From assembly GCA_963682055.1 (NCBI GenBank), contig OY821745.1, positions 14,205,501 through 14,269,500 on the forward strand: a DNA stretch of 64,000 nucleotides, written 5' to 3'. Numbering within the stretch: position 1 is the stretch's first letter; the number at the start of each line of letters is the position of its first letter. Shown here one piece after another: positions 11,780 through 22,258 of this stretch. This stretch comes from Primula veris (Eukaryota; Streptophyta; Magnoliopsida; Ericales; Primulaceae). The notes below the pieces were generated by a model that saw only the letters and a list, made by a program, of their open reading frames with translations, had not been told where the DNA came from and ran no database searches. The position numbers were made by a program, and so were the translations under genes.

Positions 11780-13138
11780 TCTATTTTCTCTCGTGGCAAA
11801 ACAAAATTTTCCCTACTCTAATCAATAAAATATTTTTTCTTTGGCCGACTGTGAGTGTTGAATGGACTTGCTTAAGTTTCACTTCGACTGAATCTACGGT
11901 AGGAGGCCGGAGCCTGGTACAATAACCTACCCTCATGTATGCATACTTAAAAAGGCATAGTTTGGTTGCGGAACTCGTAATCAAGGGACTATAAATGCAA
12001 ACGCTATATGTATATATGACCTTTTTCACAAAGTATGGGGACTAGTAGTACCACAACCCCCATGTTATTTGTAAACACACCATTTTGAGATGTCCAAAGT
12101 GAATAAAAATCTGGTCCTCGTGTAACCAAAAACATCCTCTAGGGGGATATGATTTCTAATTCAATCCCACTCTTCAATCCCACCAACCAAACTAGGCCTA
12201 CCAATATCGGGTATGTATTAGCAGTAATCTATATAGTGATAATTTTCATTTTAACATTTAAAAACTAAGTTTTAGTACAAATCTTAATGAAATACGTGTA
12301 CAAAATATATGCACCTTCTACAATCTATCTTTGCTAAAGTCAGATTAGTGCATGTCAGTATTGTTTTTCTTCTGGGTCGTGATTTTTAAGCCAAAAGAAA
12401 CACATTTGCTAACAAACTTTTTTGAATGATATTTTGTTAACACTTTCGATAAGCTGGTAAAACCTTGACACGTTAAAATTTATTCTTTGTTTAAATGCAC
12501 TTGAGTTGCTTCTCGGGTAGCGGATTTCCCGTTGCCGGATATAATCAAAAGTCATCCGCCACCTCTGATCATTTGGGTAGATTTAAGCCATCCTAGGCAA
12601 GTTTAGATGTTGATTATTTACATATCTGCACGTTTTTTTTATGTTAATTCCATGTTTTGGTTCGAGTTTCTACTTCTGAGGTAAAAACCACGATTTAAAT
12701 GTTAAATAACGGAAAACAAGATTTGGACGGCTTGTATTTCTTCGGCTTAGCCAATGCAAACGTTCATATCAGTGGTCATTGATTCTCACTTGTCCTTGAT
12801 CAGCTGCTTTCACTATTACTTTTTTATTCAAATTTCTGCTAAAAAGATCCTGGAAAGTGCATTGTTTCAAGATGGCTTTCGTATTTTACTGCTTTTCCAT
12901 TAACAATGCGGAGTTCAATATAACTCACTCTACACATTGCAGGTTAATTAAGGCCTTATTTTATATAGTCTATAATTGTGTCCCATTCGACCGATAGAGT
13001 GTAACAATCTTTTACCAATATTTGCGGGTTGTGTATTCAATTCTGCTTGTTCATTCAAGAAAGGTTGTGTGTCCCGTAACAATTTATCATCCCCTTCATT
13101 ACAGCCTTGGAGTGGCATGTTGATATCAGTCTGGATCG
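11780..13138. other. Spacer, no gene supported
   Basis: AT-rich sequence with no recognisable gene or repeat. A small minus-strand open frame at 12,948-13,217 runs into the Copia LTR and has no family features. Confidence 0.4.
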
Positions 13139-13143
13139 AGAAC

Positions 13144-13400
13144 TGATAAGAGACGAGTATGGCTCGATCTCCATTATAAAGATGATAACCCACATTTATA
13201 GAGAGAGAAACAATCAAGAAAAGAAAAGAAATTATTGTTTCATTATTCTATAATTGGTTACAGTTTAGCCAATCATATATTCGTATCTCACAGTTATAAC
13301 AGAATAGAAAATTCCTAACAAATAGGTCCTTATAAATAAGAGAACTATCAATTAAGTATATACGATCTAAAATATGAACACTGAAGTAAATAACTAAATA
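13144..13400 (-). repeat. Copia 3' LTR (left copy)
   Basis: Matches the right copy over most of its length but carries an extra AAGAAAAG-type expansion near 13,215 and scattered substitutions. The purine-rich tract on its inner side reads GAGGGCAGA on the minus strand. Confidence 0.8.
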
Positions 13401-13617
13401 TCTGCCCTCAAGATGGAGTGTATATATCTAATACACCCATCTAGGAAATACAAGACTGAAAAGCTTGAGCTCCAAGAGGCTTTATAAACACATCAGCTAT
13501 TTGATTACTCAAATATATGTGCATCAAGTGAACTATCCCTGCTTGAATTTGCTCTCTTGTGTAATGACAGTCAATCTCTATATGCTTGGTCCTTTCATGG
13601 TGAACAACATTTTCAGC

Positions 13618-15255
13618 TCAACAAATGGCTGATTTGCTATCAGTAAATAAGAGAACTGTAGAAGTAGGAAGAGCTAAATCCTTTAACAACTGATTTAACC
13701 AAACAATTTCAGAACAACTCATAGCCAAAGCCCTATATTCCGATTCAGTAGAGCTCCTAGAAACCACTTGCTGTTTTTTACTTTTCCATGAAACTAAAGA
13801 ATTAGTAAGAAACATGCATAAACATGTAGTAGACCTCTTTGAATTTACACAACTAGCCCAATCAGCATCCACAAATCCTCTTCATTTCAACTCACTATTT
13901 GCAGAATAAAACAACCCCTGTTCAGGTGTCCCTTTGATATATCTTAGCACCGTAATTGCAGCATTATGGTGACTTTTGCAAAGTCTAGCTAGAAACTGAC
14001 ACAGAACATTAAAAGCAAAATAAATGTCTGGCCTTGTGATGGTAAGATAGAGTAACTTCCCTATAAGCCTTCTATAGGAAAGAGGACCTTCTAGGGTTTC
14101 ATCATTATCTTTGGACAATTTTAAATTGCTTTCCATTGGAAAAGCAGCAGGTGTACAATTAAGCTTTCATGTCTCATTCAAAAGATTAATAATATATTTC
14201 ATTTGACAAATATTTATTCCCTTAGTTGTACGAGCTATTTCTAACCCTAAAAAATATTTCAAAACCCCCAAGTATTTGATTTTCAATCTAGTGTTCAACA
14301 ACACTTCAATTTCATCTATCTGAAGCACATCATTACTGGCAAGTATGATGTTATCCACATAAACCAAAAGAGCAATGAAACTTGTACCCTTGGTTAAAGT
14401 AAAAAGAGAAGAATCTGAATAAGCTCGCTTAAAACCAAAATCAAATAGAGCATGGTGTAACTTATAATACCATTGTCTACTTTCTTGTTTTAAACCATAT
14501 AGAAACTTATTCAATTTACACACTTTAGAGCTGTGTGAAGGGAGAAAACCTGGTGGCGTAAACTTCCTCTGCTAGGTCACCATGGAGGAATGCATTATTC
14601 ACATCCAATTGGTGAAGATGTCACCCTTTAATAGCAGTAACAACTAGTAACATTTTTACTGAAGTCATTTTAGCCATTGGACTAAAAGTTGATTCATAAT
14701 ATATCTCTTCTTATTGTGTGTAGCCCTTATCCACTGTCATGGCCTTGTATATTTCCACTGGCCCATCTGATTTTAACTTTACCTTATACACTCACTTACA
14801 ACCTATTGTTTTGTTATTATCAGGTAAAGAGAACTCCAAGTATTGTTTTATTCACGAGCTTTAACTTCTTCTTTCATTGCCTCTATCCACTTTGGATCAA
14901 TTGATGCTTGTTTATAGGTAGTGGGTTCTCTTATAGCAGTAACAGGAAGACTAAACACTTTTTGTTGAGAGATGAGATTGTTCAGATCATGAAAATTGGA
15001 AATATGCAGGGGAAAAGAACCTTGAGTAGAATTACATTTATAGATATCCAAATAAGCTGGTCTAGTAGTTACCCTAGTTGACCTCCTTATGCAAGATACA
15101 TTGGTGTTAGTAGTGGTATAAATAGGTGGTATATTTTCTCTAGTATCCGTAGGGAAAAAAGGAGTAGGAGGCACAAAAACTTCACTTTGTTCCTTATCAG
15201 AATGAAACAAAGGAGTGTGTATTTCTAACAGGCCATCATTTTGCACTCTCTCCAC
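13618..15255 (-). pseudogene. Copia reverse transcriptase and RNase H remnant
   Basis: Going downstream on the minus strand: a linker with the RRSTRVTTRPAYL motif typical of Copia between integrase and RT (15,255-14,848); an RT core with LNKFLYGLKQ and VYVDNIILASND (14,523-14,167); the connection region TRPDIYFAFNVLCQFL (14,136-13,882); and RNase H with DADWAS, SLVSWKSKKQQ and SRSSTESEYRA (13,872-13,618). The YVDD catalytic box reads YVDN, which removes a catalytic Asp. Several stops and frame changes separate the pieces. The linker abuts the nested LINE at about 15,255. Confidence 0.85.
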
Positions 15256-15299
15256 TGCTTATTTCTCTCACTACTATTTGGGATAATAATCCTAAAAGG

Positions 15300-17990
15300 T
15301 TTATTTTTCAAAAGTTTTGGTGTGATCATACTGATTTTCTGGAGGTAGTACGAACTAACTGGGTTTCCTTCAAAGGAGGTAATGATATAAGCTCCTTGTG
15401 CTACAATCTAAAGAGAATTAAAAAGGTGCTGCAAAATTGGAACAAAATTACCTTTGGAGATATTTTTCAGAATACTTTGAAGGCCGAAGATGATGCGCAT
15501 AAGCTGGAAATTGAGTTTGAAGAGAACCCCACTCCTGAAAATAGAGAACAATTACATAAAGCTTATGCTGATCTTAATTATAAGCAAAAAAAATGAAGAA
15601 ACTTTTTGGAGACAAAAAGCTAACATTAAATGGGCTATTGAGGGTGAAAAGAATACAAAATATTTTCATTCTGTGATAAAAGGAAGAAGGAAGAAAAGTT
15701 TCATCAGTTCTATTAAAGATGAAAGTGGTAATATTTTTAATGATCCTGATGGCATTAAAAAAGTAGCAGCTAATTATTATAGAAATCTTTTTGCTCCTGC
15801 TCTAAATGAGGTTGATAGATACTGTACAATTGATAAGGTCCACAAAGTTATTAGTGATGCCAATAATGAGATGCTGGATAAATTACCTACTATTGAAGAA
15901 GTAAAAGAGGCGGTGTGGGGTTTGGATAAAAATAGTGCTCCTGGACAAGATGGGTTTAACGGACATTTTTTTACTACTTACTGGGAAATTATAAAAGATG
16001 ACATACGGCAAGCTATTATTCAATTTTATAATGGTACGGAACTCCCAAAGGTCATTACTTCCACTCTCTTAGCTCTTATTCCTAAGATCAAGCAGCCTAA
16101 AACTTTTGCGGACTATAGACCTATCAGTATTTGTAATTTTTGTAATATAATTATTTCTAAGATTATGTCTACAAGAATTGCAGTTATTTTTTCTCAAATT
16201 ATAGTCCCCAATCAAAGTGGTTTTCTTAAGGGCAGAGATATCACTGATAATGTTTTGCTTGTTCAAGAATTAGTGAATACTCTGAATGCTAAAAATAAAG
16301 GTAAAAATGTTGCCATTAAATTGGACATGAAAAAAGTTTATGATAAAGTTAGTTGGCTTTTTCTTACTAAAGTTTTGAGAAAACTCGGCTTTTCTGAAAT
16401 GTTTATAGATAAAGTATGGAGACTTATCTCTAATATTCATTTTAGTGTACTACTAGTGAATGGTGCTGCTACTGGCTTCTTCAAATCTTATCAAGGCTTG
16501 AGGCAAGGAGATCCCTTATCCTCCAGTCTCTTTCTTCTTTGCTCAGAAGTTCACTCCAGAAATATAAATGATCTGACCTGCAATAAGACATATAAACCTT
16601 TTAAAATACCATTGGGTTGTCCAGCTATTATGCATCTTGCTTATGTAGATGATATTATTATATTCTCTGCTGCTGCTACCAAAAGCTCTGTTGGTGAAAT
16701 CAAAAAGGATATTCAGAACTATGAAAGAGAATCTGGTCAAGAAGTCAACTGTAGTAAAAGTTTTCTTTATTGCTCTTCGGCTGTCAGCTTAAATCAAAAA
16801 ATTATTATAGAGGACACTATGGGTATTAGCAGTAAAAAGACTCATTTCACCTATTTAGGGTGTAAATTATTTGCTGGTAGAAAGAAGTGCATTTACTTTC
16901 ATTCTATGGTTATTAAAGTAAGAGAGAAGCTCAATTGCTGGAAATCTAAATGGCTTTCTATGGGATTTAAGTTGGCTCTGATCAAGTATGTGCTTCAGTC
17001 TTTACCTATTTACAACCTAAGCAGGTGATTAATGATATTGAAAAAGTTTTCTCTAATTTCTTTTGGGGGCAAAATGAAGAAAGAAATATCATTGGGTTTC
17101 ATGGTCCAAAATTACTGTTCCTATTGAAGAGGGAAGTCTTGGTATAAGAGGACTACAAGATATTACTAATGCTGTATCTGTAAAGGTTTGGTGGAAATTC
17201 AGAAATCAAAAGTTCTTATGGGCTAAATTTATGAAGGCTAAATACTGCAAAAATAATTATCCTAATAAGGCTAAAAGAAATTCTACTAATGGCACTTGAA
17301 ATAGAATGATGGATGTTAGAGATATTGCTGAAAATAGTATTGTTTGAGTGATTGGTAAAGGGGATATTGATGTGAAATGGGACAATTGGACTGGAGAAGG
17401 TTCGTTTAAGTTAAATAATATTGTTGATCAAATTAATATCAATAATTTCTGGGACAACAATAATTGGAATAATGAGTATATTAGCAAATATATTCCAGTA
17501 CAACTAAGGCATCATTTTTATTCTGGAAATAGAAGAGTTACCAATAAAAATGATATCATGATCTGGAAAGAGACAGTGGAAGGCACATTCTCAGTAAAGT
17601 CAGCTTGGCACCTAATCAGACAGAAGAAGAATTTTACTTGGGCAAATACTTTAATTTGGGATAAAATGCTACCTCTTAGAATTTCTAGTTTTATGTGGAA
17701 ATTATTTCTTAATGTGATACCCTTAGATAATGTTATTAAAACTAAAGGTATTAACATTGTTTCTAAGTGCGACTGTTGCAACAAAGACGAAGAGCATGGC
17801 TATCATCTGTTTAGGGAAGGTCCTTTAGCTAGCAAAGTGTGGAAGTATTTTGGGAACAATATGGAGATAAAATATAGTAATTTGAGCATCAGGGGTAGGT
17901 GTATGGCTTGGTGGATACACTCAAATAGCTCCCCAAAAAGGTACTATCAAAAAGATTCTTACTTCTCTAATTCTTTGGCATATTTGGAAA
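15300..17990 (+). pseudogene. LINE ORF2: reverse transcriptase and zinc-binding domain
   Basis: The frame carries WNKITFGDIF, then SAPGQDGFNG, LALIPKIKQPKTFADYRPIS, LDMKKVYDKVSW, QGDPLSSSLF and the catalytic box AYVDDIIIFS. This is the finger-palm order of plant L1 reverse transcriptases. The frame shifts at about 15,593, where an A-run has one base too many, and again near 17,025. From 17,348 a zf-RVT-like domain follows, with FSVKSAWHLI, LRISSFMWKLF and a CDCCNKDEEHGYHLF zinc motif. In-frame stops lie at about 17,300-17,347. The element is not competent. Confidence 0.85.
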
Positions 17991-18021
17991 AGTAGATGCA
18001 AAAAAAAGATTTTAAGGGATT

Positions 18022-18480
18022 ATGATGAAAGAGAGCCAAATTATAAGTGATATAAGTAACGACCTATCTCTGCTTATTAGGGTGAATAAAAACTTAGAAG
18101 AAAATTATAATTATTTGGATGATCACAAAGAATTCAGAGTAGAAAAAATAGCAAAAACTAAAGTGATTCGTTGGAGTAAGCTACCTGAAGGATGGATAAA
18201 AATAAATACAGTTGGGAGTTTTAATCCAAATGATCTTAAGGGAGGAATCGGGGGGTATTATTATAAGAGACTATAAATGGTAAATTCTTAAAAAGGCTTT
18301 GCTGGAGTAGAACTAGCAAAATCAGTCATTGAAATAGAAGCTAAAGCTTTATATGCTGGTCTACAACTAATTACAAATGATAGAATAATTATAGAAAGTG
18401 ATTCGAATTAATTAATTTATATAATCAACAAGAAGAGACCTGTGCTTTTGGGAAATCATTTCACTGATTTATTTAATTAA
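18022..18480 (+). pseudogene. LINE ORF2 C-terminal RNase H remnant
   Basis: WSKLPEGWIKINTVGSF is the usual start of the RNase H (RVT_3) domain of plant L1 elements. GGIGGYYY, EIEAKALYAGLQL and IESDSN follow in neighbouring frames. Several stop codons interrupt it. Confidence 0.7.
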
Positions 18481-18824
18481 ATAAAAGATAAAAGGTTTCT
18501 ATAGGCTCTCTCTCTCTCTATCTCTCTCTAGAGGTGTTCGCTTTGCTCAGACACATACATTTTGGGGATTAGGAGAACACGTGTACTATCTGATGGGCAT
18601 TTAACAGTGTTGGTCCCTATTATTTTATCAATATTTCTTTTTAGTCCAGTAAACTCAATTTTGATTTTGTTAGATTTTGTTAATTTGTTTTTTTACACAC
18701 TTTTGAGTATCACTTTTGGATGCTCAATTTTGTGGGGTTTTTCCCCGTATTTTTATTTTCCCACCTTTATTAATAAAATAAAAATATGAGTTTTCCGCAT
18801 CAATTATTAAAAAAAAAAAGTAGG

Positions 18825-20217
18825 AAAGAAAGGGAAAAAAATCTCATAAAAGACCACATCTCTGGAGAGGAAAATTTCTATACAGTTAAATTCATCCATT
18901 TATAACCTTTAATACCAAAGGGATACCAAAGAAAAATACACTTTCTTCCCTATGGTCAAATGTAGACCTATCTCTCTTCAATGTAGAAATATAACACACA
19001 ACCAAAAAATTTCAAATGGTTGTAGTTACATGGTTTATCATAAGACTATTTTCAAAACTAGTCTTGTTTTGTAAGAAAACACAAGTCAACCTGCTTATGA
19101 TATGCGTGGCTGCCAACACAGAATCACCCCACGAATATAAAGGAAAATTGGCATGAAATCTCAAATATCTAGCAACATTCAAAAGATGTTGATGGTTCCT
19201 CTCCACCATTCCATTTTGTTATGGTGTATCAACATAACTGTTTTGTTGGATAATACTACTCTTATTAAAGAAGTCATGTAAGAAGAATTCAGTATCTTGA
19301 TCCGTTCTCAAAATTTTAACATTCATATCAATTTGAGTTTTTACCATGTCACAAGAAGAAGGTATAAGTAGAGCAATATCCGACTTTACTTTCACCAGAA
19401 AAACCCATGTGCATCTAGAACAATCATCTACTATGGTTAAGAAATAAATTAACCATCCACAGAGACAATTTTATACCACACATCAGAATATATAAAAGCA
19501 AAAATCGAATCTGACTTTGTATCACTATAAGGAAATGATAACCTTTGATGTTTAGACAAATGACAAACATCAGATGGTAAAATATCAACAACCTTACCAT
19601 CCAAATACTGTATTCTAGTCTTCAAAATACGCATATGCTTACAAGAGGAATGCCCTAGCCTATGGTGCCAAACAGAAACAGAACTAGATAAAATACCATT
19701 CCCTTTTGCAGCAGAAGAGCATTTGACTTATTCACCAACTTTGTATTTTGTAGAAAATAGAGTCCTCTTACTTCATTAGCATGCCCAATCCTCTTCAAAG
19801 TCAGGAGATCATGTATTATACAATACCCAGAGACAAAATATAAGCAGCAATTTTGATCTCTAGTTAATTTACTTTTTGAAACCAAATTATACCCAAAACT
19901 AGGCACACACATCACATTTTTCAGCAAGAGACCTTATTTAAAACACTTGTTTCTATAGTTGTTACTTCTCGAGTATAGTAACTCAAGTTATTTGTCATGT
20001 GATATGTAGTATGAGTGTTTAGAATCCATGCTACACTATTATCATTGCAAGGTTTTGGCACAAGAAAATTTGTTTGTGCATTAAGAGGAAGTATACAATC
20101 ATCAAGATAATTAGATATACCTGTTAGATTTGTGAACACAAGGTTAGTTTGTGGTGGAACAACAGCTTCTTTCTCTTTACTTGCTATCTTCACTTGTTCA
20201 CTAAATTGCATCAACAT
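18825..20217 (-). pseudogene. Copia protease and integrase remnant
   Basis: Minus-strand pieces in order: a protease region with WILNTHTTYHMT at the place of the usual W-LD-GA-HHMT, so the catalytic Asp is lost (20,217-19,921); the pre-integrase region NVMCVPSFGYNLVSKSKL (19,927-19,655); a zinc-binding to core transition (19,634-19,449); the integrase core with MVERNHQHLLNVARYLRF (19,209-19,012); and the C-terminal part with FGCVCYIST-like and SRDVVFYE-like motifs down to about 18,825. Stops separate all pieces. Confidence 0.75.
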
Positions 20218-20594
20218 ACACTGAAAATGACTAGGATCAAAAGCATCATCAGCAGTTGCAACCTGATTAACTGAATGTGGGTTATTCAGAATTCATTTCC
20301 CTTTGTTTTGATAATATCTCTGATATTCTGTAGCACTATTACCCATATTAGCCCCATTATTCTGCCATCCAGGTGGGTACCCATAGAGTTTATAACAATT
20401 TTCCTTCATATGCCCCATCATATTACAAAAAGAGCACCTCATCTATCTTTTCTAAAACTTATTATGTGGATTCATTACAACCATAGCCATTTGTTCACCT
20501 AGTTCCCTACCAAAACATCTTGAGATACTAAATGAAAAACTTCATTTATAGCAGGAACATGTTTCATCAACAGTATTTGTCCCCTCACAGATGT

Positions 20595-21189
20595 TCATGA
20601 CTCATTCAAGTCTATAAGAAAAATCATTCTGAAGTGACTCTCTTCCCTATGTCTCAGTTTTTCAATTAGGGAACAAGTGCAACCATAAGTAGCATTACAA
20701 GTGCAGTGAAGCAATAGGCTAAGTTGATTAAAATCAGTCCACAAGGTTTCCAACTTAGTGAAGAATTCTGATACATTTAAGGTACCTTGTTGCAGAGAGT
20801 GAATTTTCTGTTGTAACTCAAAAATTCTTGGTTCATTACTTTGTGAAAACCTTTCCTCAAGTATTTTCCACATTTTATAGGCAATGTCAATATACAGAAT
20901 GGACTGACTAATTTCTGGAATTACTGAATTTAATTTCCAATAAACTACAAGTAGGTCTCTTCCAAGTAATATTAGGTGGAGGATAAACTAGGGTTCCATC
21001 AATAAAACATGTCTTGTGCTTAACACCTATTAAAATCTCCATTGATCTCCTCCAAATATGGTAATTAGTGCCATTCAATTGAGGATTAACCACACTAGCC
21101 GAGTTCAGATCAGAAATATTCACGAAATAAGGGCTATTTACATCAGTAATATCATTATATATAGAATTTCCAGTACCAGTAGCCATCAC
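20595..21189 (-). pseudogene. Copia gag remnant
   Basis: Two open pieces (21,189-20,908 and 20,873-20,595). The first has LNGTNYHIWRRSMEILIGVK, the standard start of Copia gag. The second, starting WKILEERFSQSNEPRIFELQ, belongs to the UBN2/gag core. A break separates them at 20,874-20,907. The start codon at 21,189 lies about 200 bp inside the right LTR. Confidence 0.8.
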
Positions 21190-21397
21190 CTTTTATTCCT
21201 AAATTCAAAACCTAATTTCTCGATTAGAAACTGAATATCAGCTAAGAATAACCCGGATAACCTTGATTCTTTAATCTTCATATCGCATAATTACCAATAA
21301 AAGATAGAGAGAAGACCACAAAACGAAAAATACCTCAAATATACGCAGCGGAATCAAATAATAGAAGCAAAGAGGAGCAAGATTTGCTCTAATACCA

Positions 21398-21646
21398 TGA
21401 TAAGAGACGAGTATAGCTCGATCTCCATTGTAAAGATGATAATTGCCATTTACAGAGAGAGAAACAGTAAAGAAATTATTATTTCATTATTCTATAATTG
21501 GTTACAGTTTAACCAATCATATATTCGTATCTCACAATTATAACAGAATAGAAACTTCCTAACAAATAGGTCTTTACAAATAATAGAACTATTAATTAAG
21601 TATATAAGATCTAAAATATGAACATTGAAGTAAATAACTCTCAATA
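21398..21646 (-). repeat. Copia 5' LTR (right copy) with primer-binding site next to it
   Basis: Right-hand LTR, followed by the target duplication AGAAC at 21,647-21,651. The primer-binding site TGGTATTAGAGC (minus strand) is at 21,386-21,397, directly adjoining the LTR. Confidence 0.8.
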
Positions 21647-21651
21647 AGAAC

Positions 21652-22258
21652 ATTTAGTTATATTAAAGAAGGACAGAATTGGTAGTCTTCCATGTTCTCT
21701 ATTTCCAACGTTAGGAGTTAGGACAAGCCCAAACAAAATTATGCAGCTTGAGAATAATCAAGTTGTCTGTCAAAGGACAAAAAATCTCTTTCATAGAATG
21801 ATATAATTATGAAGCATAGAATGTTGCCTCATCATCACCATGTAGAAAAAGTGAAGTATCGGTTCAAATTTGACGGCATGTGCAATAAAATGGAGTAAAT
21901 TATTATCGAGCTCATTTTTTATAACCTCTGAATGATTCCCTTCTTTCCTCTTGGTCTCAAAAAATCCAGTTTACTTATAAGTTACAACCAAATAATTCCC
22001 AGGTATTTTAATCCCAATGTAATTTCTGGCAGTTCTTGAAGCTTGCAAAAGTACAAGTTTAAAGAAATGAGAATAGAAAGCTTGCCAAAATTGTTTTCGT
22101 TAGCTCTAGCTAGTGAGAATGGCTGCAAAGGAATGCATGAATATAAAAACAAGTTACACAGTCAAAGTTCTATTTATTCAAAGAGAAGTTAATCTGAAAT
22201 TATCTGTTCTCCTATACGAGTACAAGTTGAAAAAAGTTGCCTAAACGAGGTAGGTCAT
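21652..22258. other. 3' flank of the left TNL with an LRR relic
   Basis: On the minus strand around 22,060-22,000 the sequence can be read as KLQELPEITLGLKYL. This matches the last-repeat motif of the neighbouring TNL (RLEELPELTSTLAYL). It is a leftover of the lost C-terminal LRR part of the gene. The rest is non-coding. Confidence 0.5.

Larger units (their letters stand above)
15256..18821 (+). mobile_element. 5'-truncated L1-type LINE nested in the Copia element
   Basis: A non-LTR retrotransposon in the opposite orientation to its host Copia. It interrupts Copia pol between the integrase C-terminus and the RT linker. It starts inside ORF2, after the missing endonuclease domain, and ends in poly(A) at about 18,809-18,821. 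After the poly(A) the Copia frame resumes (FFPF-type motif on the minus strand). I found no clear target-site duplication, so the 5' junction is approximate. RT, zf-RVT and RNase H parts follow one another in the usual plant L1 order. Confidence 0.8.
13144..21646 (-). mobile_element. Degenerate Copia LTR retrotransposon with nested LINE
   Basis: Similar terminal repeats of about 250 bp lie at 13,144-13,400 and 21,398-21,646. Identical 5-bp target duplications AGAAC flank them (13,139-13,143 and 21,647-21,651). In the element's own orientation the LTRs run TA...CA, a non-canonical type known in plants. A primer-binding site TGGTATTAGAGC (initiator-Met tRNA type) lies directly inside the right LTR. 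Removing the nested LINE leaves about 4.9 kb. That size, the short LTRs and the gag and RNase H style suggest the Ale/Retrofit lineage. All coding parts carry stops or frameshifts, so it is inactive. Confidence 0.85.

Noticed and set aside
12948..13217. 89-codon gene upstream of the Copia element
   Set aside because: It spans the LTR and the insertion site and has no recognisable protein features.
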